A DNA stretch of 64,000 nucleotides from Azolla caroliniana (GCA_043228905.1 JBHGNT010000014.1:1054001-1118000), one strand, 5' to 3'. Shown: positions 9,522 to 19,739, counted from the first letter of the stretch. Numbers and translations: made by a program. The notes: generated by a model from the letters alone, not told the origin.

Positions 9522-9808
9522 TGATATGTCCATGACTGGCGTTGTTCACCTTGAATTACTTCAAGGTGAACTCAACTATTTATACTAAGTGGCATGCATA
9601 CTTGTTGCACATATGTGATACAATAGAGCATGTCGGCAGTAGGTACGCATGCATATGCCAAGTGTTAATAATAGAAGGGAGAAATTATGCACATGATGCT
9701 AGCTAAAACCTACAATGAGGAAGTATGTACATGATTATATGCTAGATGTGTGGTTAACACATAACACTCGATTATAACATGGTTATGCCAAGAGTTTAAA
9801 TCTTGACA
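9522..9808 (-). repeat. 3' LTR of element C
   Basis: The right 195 bases (9614-9808) are repeated at 10546-10740. The outer part has a perfect 10-bp inverted repeat (9545-9554 with 9561-9570, 6-base loop). The right end carries the degenerate tRNA-like T-arm CAAGAGTTTAAATCTTG. Confidence 0.7.
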
Positions 9809-9824
9809 TTATCCCCCCTCCAAC
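9809..9824 (-). other. Polypurine tract of element C
   Basis: Minus strand reads GTTGGAGGGGGGATAA directly before the LTR start TGTCAAGATT. It resembles the PPTs of F (AAAGGGGAGGATAA) and H (AAAGGGGGGATAG). Confidence 0.65.
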
Positions 9825-9944
9825 GATGCCTTCCCAAATCGTTTGTTGGCTTAAGGGGATATTGTTGATGAAAATCTTAGATCACCTCCAAAGTATTTTG
9901 TAAATCCTAGACAATGAGTAACCCTTCCACAAGACGAGGTATTT

Positions 9945-10540
9945 AACACCAACGGGCATGAGCGACCATGTGCGGTCCTCACGGGGAGCATGAACACCAA
10001 GGGGCATGAGTAACCATGTGGGGTCCTTGCCGGGAACTGGAACGGTTCTCGTTGAGAGTTGGAACACGAACACCAATAGGCTTGAGCAACCATGTTGACC
10101 TCATCGAGAAATGCAACATGAACGAGTGAGCGACCATGTGGCTCTCACCGGGAACACGAACACGAACGGGAGTAATCGACCATGTGTGGTCCTCATCGGG
10201 AACTGGAACATGAACAACAACGGGCATGAGCGACCATGTCGGTCCTCACCGGGATCTGGAACACGAACGGGAGTGAGCGACCATGCGGCCCTCACCGGGA
10301 ACAGGAACACGAACGGGAGTGAGCGGCCATGTGCGGCCCTCACCGGGAACAGGAACACCAACGGGAGTGAGTGGCCATGTGTGGCCCTCACCGGGAACAG
10401 GAACACGAACGGGCATGAGCGACCATGCGGCCCTCACCGGGAACTTGAACACGAACAGGCGTGAGCGACCATGCGGTCCTCACCAGGAACTCAAACATGA
10501 ACGTGTGTGAGTGACCATGCGGCCCTCACCGGGAACTAGA
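9945..10540. repeat. Degenerate ~50-60 bp tandem repeats in element C
   Basis: About ten to eleven units built on GAGCGACCATGTG-GTCCTCACCGGGAAC with AACACGAACGGG spacers. The reverse complement of the same unit fills element F (19740-20480), in the same orientation relative to that element's PPT. Chance ORFs through these repeats are not genes. Confidence 0.85.
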
Positions 10541-10545
10541 ACACA

Positions 10546-10740
10546 TGTGATACAATAGAGCATGTAGGCAGTAGGTACGCATGCATGTGCCAAGTGTTAA
10601 TAATACAATGGAGAAATTATGCACATGATGCTAGCTAAAACCTACAATGAGGAAGTATATACATGATTATATTCTAGATGTGTGGTTAACACATAACACT
10701 CGATTATAACATGGTTATGCCAAGAGTTAGAATCTTGACA
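10546..10740 (-). repeat. 5' LTR of element C (truncated)
   Basis: 195 bp matching 9614-9808 with few differences, ending TCTTGACA. The TGATATG start of the partner LTR is missing. Confidence 0.7.
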
Positions 10741-12078
10741 AGATTGAGGAATCATCGGACGATAAAGAGAAGAGAGCCGAGATCCGAAGGAAGAAGAGGC
10801 AAGTCAAAAAATTCTTCTTGAAAAATGGATTAATATGGAGGGAGCAATGAAACCGGATAATGTCTGAGTTTCACGAATCTGATTGGGCTGGACATCGAGG
10901 GACATGGGAAACTTTTGTGAAAATCAAACAAAAATATTGGTGGAAGAATATGTAGAAAGATATAGCGGAGTTCATGGAAAGCTGTGAGAAGTGTCAAATC
11001 TACTCCGGAGTTCGACACCGAGATGAGTTACATCCGACATTATCACCAACAATCAACTTCAAATGGATGGTCGACATTGTAGCCATGCCAACCGGGATCG
11101 GACGAAAGAAGTACTTGGTGTTAGCTCGGGAAGATCTCATAAATCAAGTAGAAGGTCGAGCGCTATGAAGGAAAATGTGTTCTGCGGTATGCCAATTTCT
11201 TTTGGAGGAGGAGTTTTGCAGGTACGGGTGCATAGGACAAGTGATTGTGGATCGAGGAGAACTCGACTCTGATAAAGCTAGGGAATTCTTCACCAAACAT
11301 GGAGTTCGGTTAACACTAACAACGACATACAATCCCGAAGCCAACATGAAAATCGAACGAGGACATAGTCCGATCGTCAAAGCACTTGCCAAAGCATGCA
11401 ACGGAAGGGTGATGGATTGGCCGCAGATGCTCTTGTACACACTATGGGTGGATCGGACGACGCATAGCTCCGTAACCGGTTATATGCCGACAGAACTTAT
11501 GACCGGACAAGCACCGATAATGTTGATGGAAACCGCGATCGTGACATGGACAATGCTACCGTGGAAGGAAGAGATGAGTTGGGAAGAACTACTAGCGGTC
11601 TGGATACGACAACTAGAGGGAAGACCGGAAGACATAGCGGAAGCAACACACCGACAACAAGAAGTGCGATTCCGGAACAAAAGCCGGTTCGACACAAAGC
11701 ACTGACTACGACCACGGAAGATTGAAGAAGGAGATTGGGTGATTGTCTATGACAGTAGTTTGGATCATCAACATACAATGATACGGAAGTTCGCAAAAAG
11801 GTGATTTGGGCCATACGAGGTTCGGAAAGTTTTTGACAACAGAACTTACACAATATGCGAGTTGGATGGAACGATACTACGAGTGCCTATAGCAGGGAAA
11901 CGGGTAAAGATCTTCAAGAAGCGGACTGCCGACGAACCCTATGTAACCCTAGACAAGACCGACAACGAGTAGCAACTGGACAAAGATCGCGGTGATGCGA
12001 AAAGCGAAGAAAGTGGACTTCAACTCGTAGTCGACATAAGGGGAGAATCGGAGAGTGCTACGGATGAAGGCGAATAAT
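10741..12078 (+). pseudogene. Integrase of element B
   Basis: Starts with RRKKRQVKKFFLKNG, matching the A sequence after RNase H. It continues with the zinc region (HRGTWETF, ESCEKCQIYSGVRHRDELHP), the first Asp in WMVDIVAMP, the second Asp in IVDRGELD, and the Glu region NPEANMKIERGH. The C-terminal domain (GDWVIVYDSSLDHQH, KRWFGPYE-like) is broken by a stop and frame changes after 11700. There is a TAG at about 10951 and another after GRAL at 11166. Inactive relic. Confidence 0.78.
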
Positions 12079-12117
12079 GAGCATCGGGAACTTCGACACA
12101 TACCGGAGGATGTGCAG

Positions 12118-12133
12118 GTTTGGAGGGGGCGAG
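12118..12133 (+). other. Polypurine tract of element B
   Basis: GTTTGGAGGGGGCGAG immediately before LTR start TGTCATAGTG; upstream ATACCGGAGGATGTG is shared with element E. Confidence 0.75.
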
Positions 12134-12950
12134 TGTCATAGTGTAATTCGCACACTACGTGAAAATTGCATTTTGGTTCCTCCGGATGGGGCAAGGAGGA
12201 CCCGGTAAGGAGACCCGGTAAAAACCGGATCAAGCAGAACCGGCAAGAGCTGGATAAAGAAGGCCGGTGAGAGTCTCTCACCGGATGAAGAGACAAATTT
12301 ATAAATAGAAGAAAAGATTGTTATATCCATAGGACAAGATTCGAACCCTATACCTCCACGTAGACAAACCCCAACCTTACCATTGTACTAACTTATCCTA
12401 AATATTTTAAATATAGATTTAATACTTATAACACCTTTATTTACGCCTACCTTTATTAAAAGGTAAGTCATGCATTTTTAGAATGCGTGAATACTTTATT
12501 TATAAGAAAAATGTATACCAATAAAAAATTACTCGTGCACATCTAGCGAGCATGAGCACTATATTTAGGAAATAAAAGCATAGTGTAAAAGGCAACTCAT
12601 GCACATTTAGTGCGCATGAACACTTTAGAGAAAAGCATGAAACTATGCTTGGCCTCTGCCATCCTTATATAAGGAGGAGAGAAAGATGTATGGGGTTGTT
12701 GATTATTTTACAAGGATTGATCAATCTAATATATTTGTGGGATTCACGAGTTTATCATAAAAATTCTCCTTCTTACAATCTAAATATTGATTAAATACAC
12801 TAAACACGTGGGATTCATAAGTTTTTATTTCTTACTTCTCTTTCTACCTATTCATAACTAGGCTTATATTGTATTCTTCTTTCTCCTAGTCCAAAACCTT
12901 AGTGGTTCCCACCCTACTCACGCAACAATCCGGAACGGAAAGGCACGACA
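12134..12950 (+). repeat. 3' LTR of element B (817 bp)
   Basis: TGTCATAGTG to GGCACGACA, with its right end similar to the E LTRs (TTAGTGGTTCC versus CCAGTGGTTTCGC). Two modules stand out: a CCGG-rich segment (12180-12300) shared with copia element D, and an antisense tRNA-like segment at 12338-12390. Confidence 0.8.
12338..12390 (-). other. tRNA-like Pol III module in the B LTR
   Basis: On the minus strand an A box TAGTACAATGG (12380-12390) fits TRGYNNARNNG, and a B box GGTTCGAATC (12338-12347) fits GWTCRANNC at its core. They are 32 bases apart, as in a tRNA gene. No full cloverleaf was established. Confidence 0.6.
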
Positions 12951-13977
12951 ACGTTGTCGGGGCTTGGTGGAACTCATCGGCGAGTTCGTGGTGTCGGGTT
13001 TGTTCAGCAATCAGTTCTTTCTTGAGGAGGTTGTAGGCGGCGGCTTGGCACTCGTTGGTATGGTGGGCGTTCCTCACTTCGGCGGCCAAGACCTCGTTCC
13101 TTGTAGAGGCCTCTCGTTGTTCAGTGGTGGTTTGTTGGGCCTGTGCGTGGACTTGGTGTAGGCGTCAATTCACAACTAAAGTCATCTTGAGGATGTCTGT
13201 CACCATGTCGGCTAAGGGCTTGGTGGTGGTGGAGGGGGTTGGGTTAGGGCAGGCAGTTGTGGTAGTGGATGGGTTAGTGCGGGGAACAGGGGCTAGTAGG
13301 AGTGCTAGTGGGGTGGTCGTCCGGGTGGTATCAGGGGTGGGTTGGGAGGTGACAACCCGGCTTGGAGACATTGGTGGGTTGGGATTCTCAAGAGGAGGAA
13401 GGGGGGTTTCGACCCCTGGGGCGTTGTGGCGGGCTAGCTTATGGGGTCGAGGTTGCAGGGTGTCGTCAGTAGGCATGGGGGGTGGTGGCTGGGTGGTCGT
13501 GCAAGGGGAGGCAAGCGGGGATGCACCGAGGAGAGAGGTTGGCGAGGTGGGGAGGGTAGGGCCACCGGGTTCTGTAGGTCGTGAAGGATTGATTCGGTGG
13601 TGCCGCTGCGAGTACAAGGGGTCGTGGCCATGGTTTGATGGGACACGTAGTGGAATGTGGTAGACAATGCCTGGATTTCTGCAGGGTGAATTCGTGTGTC
13701 TGGAATTCTTTGACGCGATGGGTGATATCCTTAGGTGTATCGAGGGTATCTTTGGCCGTCACATGGGTGATTTGGGGTTGTTTGTGCGCCGGTGGGCATT
13801 CACATTCACCTTGGTGGACTTTCCTTAAGATGTCACGTTCTGGAATGCGGAGACGCTCGGGTTGACCTAATATAGTTATCTTGAGATGTCATTCCTGGCA
13901 GCGTATGAAGGGAGGGGTTGGAGGGCTGATGTTGAATTTTGCGCATAGGTAACGAGTGAGGAACCAAGCAAAATTGG
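12951..13977 (-). other. Unidentified minus-strand coding relic, Pro/Thr-rich
   Basis: No LTR element signature. On the minus strand 13165-13617 is an open 150-residue frame very rich in Pro and Thr (runs of TTT, PPPP). 12886-13089 encodes a short stretch with heptad-like spacing (AYNLLKKELIAEQ), and 13466-13762 another open frame. I do not recognise the protein. It may be the 3' part of the interrupted minus-strand ORF listed next, or a separate relic. Confidence 0.35.
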
Positions 13978-14086
13978 CTACCGATTTGGGTCATGTTTGC
14001 CATCCCCTAACCCGTCGAACGAGTTGGTGGGCCCACTGGACTGGTTGAGGATCGTGTGCCCACTTGAGGAAGTTGTCGGTGATGCG

Positions 14087-14231
14087 TGTTAGGAAACAAG
14101 TCTCTCCGGATGGGAAGTGAGAAGTACCCGGCAAGAGCCGGATGGTGAAGACCCGGTGAGAACCGGATCAAGAGTACCCGGCAACGGAAAACCCGGTGAG
14201 AACTGGATGAGAAGTACCCGGCAAGAGCCGG
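14087..14231 (+). repeat. 5' LTR remnant of element D
   Basis: Matches the start of the 3' LTR at 15526 (TGTTAGGAAACARG, CTCTCCGGATGGGAAG) including three copies of the CCGG-rich repeat. It ends abruptly at the RT sequence. Confidence 0.8.
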
Positions 14232-15515
14232 ATGGTGCTGAGTATAGCGGCAAGCATGAACCTCAAGGTAGAGCAACTGGACGTGAAGACGGCATTCCTT
14301 CACGATGACCTCAAAGAGGAGATCTACATGCAGCAACCGAAAGGATTCGTCGAGAAAGGGAAGCAACACATGGTATGCCGGTTGAAGAAGAGCCTGTATG
14401 GACTGAAGCAGGCTCCCCGACAATGGTACCGGAAGTTCGACTCCTTCATGACCGATCAAGGGTACCACAAGACACAGGCTGACCACTGTGTGTTTGTGAA
14501 GAAGTTCGAAGGAGGTGACTTCCTGATACTCCTTCTATACATGGACGACATGTTGATCGTCGGACGGGACCAAGCCAAAATACGGATGCTGAAGAAGGCT
14601 CTCAACTGGACCTTCTCAATGAAAGACTTGGGTCCGGCAAGACAGATGTTGGGGATGCATATCATCCGGAACCGGCCAACGAAGCAATTGTGGCTGTCAC
14701 AAGAGAAGTACGTGACAAAGGTGCTTCAGCGGTTCAACATGTTAGAAGCGAAACCGATCGGATCGACACTCCCGGCAAACTGCAGATTATCCGGTAAGCA
14801 AAGCCCGAAGACGAAAGCAGAGAAGGCTGATATGATGAAGGTTCCATATGCCTCTACCGTCGGAAGCTTAATGTACGCAATGGTGTGTACCCGACCGAAT
14901 ATAGGATACGCAGTCGGAGTGGTGAGCCGGTTTATGAGCAATCCTGGCAAGGAGCACTGGAACGCGGTCAAATGGATACTCCGGTACTTGAAGGGAACTT
15001 CAAGTATGTGTCTCCGATTCGGCTCCGGAAAACCTCAACTTGACGGTTTTACCGATTCGGACATGTCGGTTGATGTGGATACCAGCCGGTCTACATCCGG
15101 GTATGTAATGACATATGTAGGGGGAGCTGTTTCGTGGCAGTCGAGGCTGCAGAAGACGGTTGCGTTGTCAACCACGGAGGCGGAGTACATGGCGGCTGTG
15201 GAAGCCGACAAGGAAATATTATGGATGAAGGACTTCATCGGAGAGCTCGGTATCCGGCAAGATGAACACCGGCTCTATTGCGACAGTCAAAGTGCCATCC
15301 ACCTTGCTAAGAATGCGGCCTACCATTCCCGGACGAAGCATATCCAACGAAGGTATCACTGGATCTGGGAAAGAGTAGATGACCAGGAGTTCGCGCTGAC
15401 GAAGATCCACACGGCCGAGAATGGGTCAGATATGCTGACCAAAGTACTGATACCCGACAAGCTGGATGCATGGCGGAAGCGGATCGGACTAGTAAGACAT
15501 CCAATGCCGGAGTGA
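14232..15515 (+). CDS. Copia RT and RNase H fragment of element D
   Basis: Open 427-residue frame. RT shows LDVKTAFLHDDLKEEIYM, LKKSLYGLKQAPRQWY and the catalytic LLYMDDMLIVG (YMDD). The connection has DLGPARQMLGMHI and RPNIGYAVGVVSRFM. RNase H shows FTDSDMSVDVDTSRSTSGY (Asp), STTEAEYMAA (Glu), YCDSQSAIHLAKN (Asp) and KHIQRRYHWI. The start is not a real start: the frame begins at the deletion junction, so the upstream polyprotein is missing. The frame ends TGA 15513-15515, overlapping the PPT. The absence of stops suggests that the deletion is fairly recent. Confidence 0.9.
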   Translation: MVLSIAASMNLKVEQLDVKTAFLHDDLKEEIYMQQPKGFVEKGKQHMVCRLKKSLYGLKQAPRQWYRKFDSFMTDQGYHKTQADHCVFVKKFEGGDFLILLLYMDDMLIVGRDQAKIRMLKKALNWTFSMKDLGPARQMLGMHIIRNRPTKQLWLSQEKYVTKVLQRFNMLEAKPIGSTLPANCRLSGKQSPKTKAEKADMMKVPYASTVGSLMYAMVCTRPNIGYAVGVVSRFMSNPGKEHWNAVKWILRYLKGTSSMCLRFGSGKPQLDGFTDSDMSVDVDTSRSTSGYVMTYVGGAVSWQSRLQKTVALSTTEAEYMAAVEADKEILWMKDFIGELGIRQDEHRLYCDSQSAIHLAKNAAYHSRTKHIQRRYHWIWERVDDQEFALTKIHTAENGSDMLTKVLIPDKLDAWRKRIGLVRHPMPE

Positions 15516-15525
15516 AGGGGGAGTT
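15514..15525 (+). other. Polypurine tract of element D
   Basis: GAAGGGGGAGTT directly before the 3' LTR start TGTTAGG. Confidence 0.8.
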
Positions 15526-16001
15526 TGTTAGGAAACAGGTCTCTCCGGATGGGAAGTGAGAAGTACCCGGCAAGAGCCGGATGGTGAAGACCCGGTGAGA
15601 ACCGGATGAGAAGTACCCGGCAAGAGCTGGATGGTGAAGACCTGGTGAGAACCGGATCAGGAGTACCCGACAACGGAAGACCCGGTGAGAACCGGATGAG
15701 AAGTACCCGGCAAGAGCCGGATGGTGAAGACCTGATGAGAACCGGATGAAGAGTACCCGATAACGGAAGACCCGGTGAGAATCGGATGACAAGTGCCCGG
15801 CAAGCACCGGATGATGGAGGCCCGGTGAGGAGTGTTCACCGGATGAAGGGACATATTCGTAAATATGTTTTTGAGAGCCCATCGGGGCTATATTTGTAAA
15901 TAGCCGAAAAGTCATATTAGTATAAATATGACTTAGGGCAAACAGAGAAAGCGTGTTGTTGTCATTCTTGTTGGCGCAAGACTAGAGAGCGCGTAACAGT
16001 G

Positions 16002-16047
<46 letters not shown>

Positions 16048-16323
16048 GAGGTTGTTGCCTTTGTTGTAACCGCCGCCTGTGGCGAAGATCGTGAGCACGA
16101 GGTCGTTGCCTTCGTGAGCTCACTGTTGTAATCATTGTGATATAGTGATAGTTTGGAGTCTGTGGACTCCCGTGGTTTTTCCCTCTCAGGGTTTTCCACG
16201 TTAAACATCCTGTGTACTCTTCTCTCCTTTGTGTCGTGTTTTTTTTTATTCCCCGTTTTCTGTGTTTGATTCTAAGCTCGGTTGTGGCCGAGCGGTGTTC
16301 ATCGGAGCGTGTAGTTCCTGACA
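15526..16323 (+). repeat. 3' LTR of element D (798 bp)
   Basis: TGTTAGGAAAC to TTCCTGACA. 15548-15860 holds about seven copies of a ~47-50 bp unit (ACCCGGCAAGAGCCGGATGG..GACCCGGTGAGAACCGGATG). A (GA)n tract lies at 16004-16044. The CCGG module is shared with the Ty3 LTR at 12180-12300. Confidence 0.88.
16004..16044. repeat. (GA)n microsatellite in the D LTR
   Basis: About 20 uninterrupted GA dinucleotides. Confidence 0.95.
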
Positions 16324-16989
16324 ATGCGGGCGATGGCGTCAATGGAGGCGGTGTCACCGATTTGGGCGATGGCACCACAACGAGTGTGGAGGGGATGGGG
16401 GATTTCGGTGAAACGCCAACCTTCGCGTCCGGAATACTCGGTGTAGGTGACGGGGATGATCTGGAGGATGACGCTAGGGGCCTTCTAGTGCGGAAGGGGA
16501 TGCCATCCACTAGCAAATGTAGCGTAGCATAGACGTTGGCAACATTGAATTGGAATTCCACATAGGTGGTATCCGCGAAGGCGTTCTTCCGAACGTGGCC
16601 GGTGTCGAGGTTGTATCCTGTGAGGAATCGGTTGACCAGCTCGGAAAGTACACCCCATGGGCCAATCCCAAGGAAGAACTTGAGGTTGAGTCGGGAAAGG
16701 GTGTCGAAGACGTCAGGCTCGAGGTACTTGAGTTGTCTGGCGGCAGTGGGTACCCAATAGGTACAACGGGTATTGTTGAACTTGACTTGAATTACCAAGG
16801 AGCCACAACCAGCGTCAGGGTAGTATGTGTCGAGGAGTTTGGTGAATGGGGCGAACGCCATCGGGGATAACCTGCTAGGAAAAAGATTAGTATGGCCGTA
16901 AGGGGGTGTACCAATTCTTATACTGCCCTGCCTGTGTCTTCGCGGTAATACTACTAACGGTATTGAATTTACGGGTTGGTGGCTAGGTT

Positions 16990-17134
16990 GTGTCGGAACC
17001 CTCTCCTCGAACCAGGGGGTTCGAAGGGTACCTCTCTTCGAATTGGGACGGAGTTCAAAGAGGACCTCTCTCTAGAGGGTTTGAAGAGGACCTCTCTCTG
17101 GGTTGAAAGAGAATCGCTCGTCGAACCGGAACGG
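16990..17134. repeat. Left half of TTCAAAGAGGACCTCTC repeat block
   Basis: Degenerate ~28-bp repeats around TTCGAANNGGGNGGTTCAAAGAGGACCTCTC. They stop at element E and resume at 22665-22765, so E split one block. 16862-16989 shows nothing recognisable. Confidence 0.65.
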
Positions 17135-18077
17135 TGTCGTGAAGATTTTCGGCAACGGGGAGAAAATTGCATGGAATGTACAAAATCGAGTGTGGTTCTT
17201 CACACACAATATGAAACAATAATAGTGAAGATATTGTTTTATATTAGTTTAATATCTTGGTATGAAAAGATGGATGTCTTCAAGAGCTTTCGAATGCATT
17301 TACTTACATGTGAAACAGACAACTTAGTGTCAAGTTATGTGGGTATTAAGTTTGCGAAGAAGAAGAGAAAAAACAAAACTACGAGATATCCCACATAGAC
17401 AAGACAAATAAGGATCCCAGAGTATATAAGTAGGGCCAAAATCTATTGCTTTGTGTTTATGAGTGGATTATATAATGTTCAAGGTGACTTGAGCTAAACT
17501 AATTGGATGAATGGGTGTGGCCTAGCTAATTGTAAAGGTTTTGGCTGGACGGAGCCGACGAGACGACGAGTATTTTGTGTTTTAAAAAGGATGTGAGCAA
17601 GGCTTGAACCTTGCACCTTCAAGATAAGAAACAATATACTTACCACTAAGCCAAGTCATTTCCTTAAAAGCTATATTTTTATCATTATACTTTTACATGG
17701 AAATTCTCATACATGAGAGCTTAGATGATGACATGGAAGGCATGCATTACGTGCATGTCTTGCACCCTCACATGCACCAAATGCATGGGAGCATATATAA
17801 AAGAGTGGAGTAATCAAGCAAATGAAACTATGAAAAATTTGGGAAAAATAAAAAACTTGTAATCCTATTGTTGATGTATCTTCTCTCTTAAATCTAAAAG
17901 TTAAAAGTTCAATCTTTATCTCAATATCTCTCTTTCTTCATATCAATCTCTCTCAATCTCTCTCAATCTATCTTAAATACTTTCTCTCTAAAATTAGTGC
18001 AAACTTTGAATCCTTCTGATCCAGAACCCCAGTGGTTTCGCCTCACGATCCGCACGTAGTGACGGATTTTCGCAACA
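17135..18077 (+). repeat. 5' LTR of element E (943 bp)
   Basis: Matches 21616-22664 over most of its length, including GAAAATTGCATGGAATGTAC near the start and CCGCACGTAGTGAC at the end. It contains an antisense tRNA-like module (17601-17653). Confidence 0.88.
17601..17653 (-). other. tRNA-like Pol III module in the E 5' LTR
   Basis: Minus-strand A box TGGCTTAGTGG (17643-17653) and B box GGTTCAAGCC (17601-17610), both full consensus matches, 32 bases apart. The copy in the 3' LTR keeps both. Confidence 0.65.
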
Positions 18078-18085
18078 TAATTATG

Positions 18086-18103
18086 TGGTGAACCCGACGT
18101 GAA
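18086..18103 (+). other. Primer binding site of element E
   Basis: TGGTGAACCCGACGTGAA, eight bases after the 5' LTR; identical to PBSs of elements A and I. Confidence 0.75.
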
Positions 18104-18149
18104 AGAGGCGGTAGGAAGGATCAAGTCGAGGATCGACCGATACTTGGAG

Positions 18150-18551
18150 ATGGCGTCCTCAAGCAATCAAGTGGGAGAATTCAAAAGGATGATGCTAATC
18201 GTCGAACAAATGATGAGATCTCGAGACAACGATGCGAGCGTGGAAAAGGCCATAGATCGTGTCGTGGAGCTCGAGGGACAATTTGATGGAAGGAACATTA
18301 CGAAGTTCCTTGATGCATACAAAAGGGAGATGAATCAAAGGGACATGTCCGAAGCACGTCAAATCAAAAGCTTCAAGAGAGTTGTTGCCAACAACATCCA
18401 AAGACGCGTCATCGAGCTTCAAGAAGGCAAGACAACGTGGTCAGAGTTTGAGAGATCAATATTAGCGGAATTCCGGAGTTCTACAACTGCACAAGTCTCC
18501 GGAACTCTGACTCGATCAATTGCACAAGTCTCCAGAATCCTCTGCCATTAA
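18150..18551 (+). pseudogene. Truncated gag of element E
   Basis: First ATG of the frame is at 18150; the frame itself is open from the PBS. About 105 residues align with the gag of element I: AIDRVVELEGQFDGRN matches AVERVVRLVGRFDGKE, and KTTWSEFERSILAEF matches HESWESFEGALMEAY. Homology stops near 18476, where the frame enters the inverted repeat, and it terminates at 18551. Only the N-terminal capsid-like part survives. Confidence 0.7.
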
Positions 18552-18609
18552 TTCTTCCATAGCCACCTTCCATCGAGTCAGAGTTCCGGAGACTTGTGCA
18601 GTTGTAGAA
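18479..18609. repeat. Perfect 38-bp inverted repeat in element E
   Basis: Arm 18479-18516 is the exact reverse complement of 18572-18609; the loop is 55 bases. The transcript would fold into a long hairpin. The right arm includes the first of the ~155-bp tandem units. Confidence 0.9.
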
Positions 18610-19110
18610 AGCCAACGTGAGACCCAAGAGATGGAAGGTGGTAGTAAGGGGAAGGACCAAGAAGGTGTGCACAACATCGAGGTGAAGATAGATGTGGACG
18701 AATCAATGGTGAATGATGGCAGTGACAAGACTTTTACCCACATTGGTTCTAGAGACTTGGGCAGTTGCGTCCGAGAATCAACAGAAGACCCAAGAGACGG
18801 AATGTGGCAACAAGGGGGAGTTCAAATCTAATGTGAAAGATGACATCAAGTCAAAGGTGTCGAAGGAAATTGACCAAAGACAAACGGATTCCTTCGAACA
18901 TGTTCTAGAGACTTGGGCAGTTGCATTTCAAAGCCAACGTGAGACCCAAGAGACAAAAGATGATGGCGGGGAAGCAAAGGTCCAAGCTGCTGCTAATAAC
19001 GATGTTGGGGAGTGGCTGACAAATACATATGGATCTCTCCACACTCATTCTGGAGACTTGGGCATTAACCGATGTAAGACCCAAGAGAAGGACAATGACG
19101 ACGAAAAAGC
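18585..19110 (+). repeat. Four ~150-bp tandem units in element E
   Basis: GAGACTTGNGCAGTTG..AGCCAACGTGAGACCCAAGAGA recurs near 18590, 18749, 18906 and 19052 (spacing 158, 157, 146). Units are interspersed with charged coding-like sequence open to 19351, but no known domain is visible. Confidence 0.7.
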
Positions 19111-19739
19111 AAGGGTTGAAGATTATGTGTGGGAGGAAGAGGTCAAGCAAAGCATAGAGACAAAAGTTGATGCGTACAACAAAGAGTCCGAGCAAAGAAT
19201 GACAAGGGATGACGATGGCCAAGCAAGACATCAGGATCCGAAGGATGTGATCAAAACATCTAGCAAAGACGCTAGTGTGAAGATTTTCAACTCTAACATG
19301 AGATTGTATCATGAAACTCGACAAAGTGAGAAACATAGAGCATGGTCATGAAAGGATCTCAAATTGGGCATGAATTTGAAGGTACCACATGGGGTAGTCT
19401 ATGTCATTATTCAGATAAAGGCTTGGGTGTCACAGACATGACAACAAGTCATGTCAAGATTTGAACTCTTGACCTCTTATATATAGTCAAGTGTTTTCTC
19501 TCATCCTTTGTATCTGTGTATTTGTGTTTCTTCAGAACCTCAACATCTCAATCTCTATGTTTCTTATCAGCCATCTCTTTCTCTACTTCCATCATTGCCA
19601 TGGTCAAAGTCGTTGCTTCCAAAGTCACTTAGTCAAAATCATTGCCTTCTTTGCTTCGTCTTCGACATCATCATCTTCAACCCTCTTGTTGTCGTCATCA
19701 ACACTACTTTGTTTAGCCTTCATTGTTGTCAAGTGTTCC

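Larger units (their letters stand above)
9522..10740 (-). mobile_element. Small non-autonomous LTR element C with tandem-repeat core
   Basis: Two related terminal blocks (9522-9808 and 10546-10740) share 195 bp and end in TTGACA. They enclose about 740 bp with no retroelement ORF. A G-rich tract read on the minus strand next to 9808 marks 3' LTR and orientation. Direct AGAT flanks at 9518-9521 and 10741-10744 look like a 4-bp target duplication. Homology of element B resumes at 10741, confirming insertion between RNase H and integrase. The right LTR lacks the first 92 bp of the left one. Confidence 0.7.
6382..12950 (+). mobile_element. Ty3/gypsy element B, decayed, hosts elements A and C
   Basis: Plus-strand relative of A lacking its 5' part, which lies left of A outside the window. 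Order: gag end, protease, RT, RNase H, (element C), integrase, PPT, 3' LTR 12134-12950. Several stops sit at positions coded in A: TGA at 6807 (Lys in A), TAG at 8204 (Ser in A) and TGA at 8279 (Arg in A). Frameshifts also occur near 8705 and through the integrase. It is a non-functional, older copy that was the landing site of later insertions. Confidence 0.88.
14087..16323 (+). mobile_element. Ty1/copia element D, internally deleted
   Basis: Bounded by TGTTAGGAAAC and CCTGACA with a perfect 5-bp target duplication ATGCG (14082-14086 and 16324-16328). Only a 145-bp remnant of the 5' LTR survives. It joins directly to the RT domain, so gag, protease and integrase were deleted. RT/RNase H, PPT and the 3' LTR remain intact. 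Confidence 0.88.
13978..16861 (-). pseudogene. Unidentified minus-strand ORF split by copia element D
   Basis: ATG at 16859-16861. About 135 residues of an apparently folded domain (PFTKLLDTYYPDAGCG, ARQLKYLEPDVFDTL, LGIGPWGVLSELVNRFLTG) are followed by a Ser/Pro-rich tail. Element D interrupts the tail at 16323/14087 with a 5-bp duplication. Leaving out D and one copy of the duplication, the frame stays open and Ser/Pro-rich to a TAG at 13978-13980, giving about 215 residues. This shows the ORF was intact when D landed. I do not recognise the family. It could be a low-copy plant gene or an accessory ORF of a mobile element. Confidence 0.5.

Noticed and set aside
9945-10540. Regular direct repeats resembling a CRISPR array
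   Set aside because: Units are degenerate, spacers are themselves repeated, and the block lies between LTRs of a plant retroelement.
13055-13663. Plus-strand Gly/Val-rich ORF of 202 codons
   Set aside because: Antisense of the Pro/Thr-rich minus-strand frame; neither frame can be confirmed and only the minus relic is listed.
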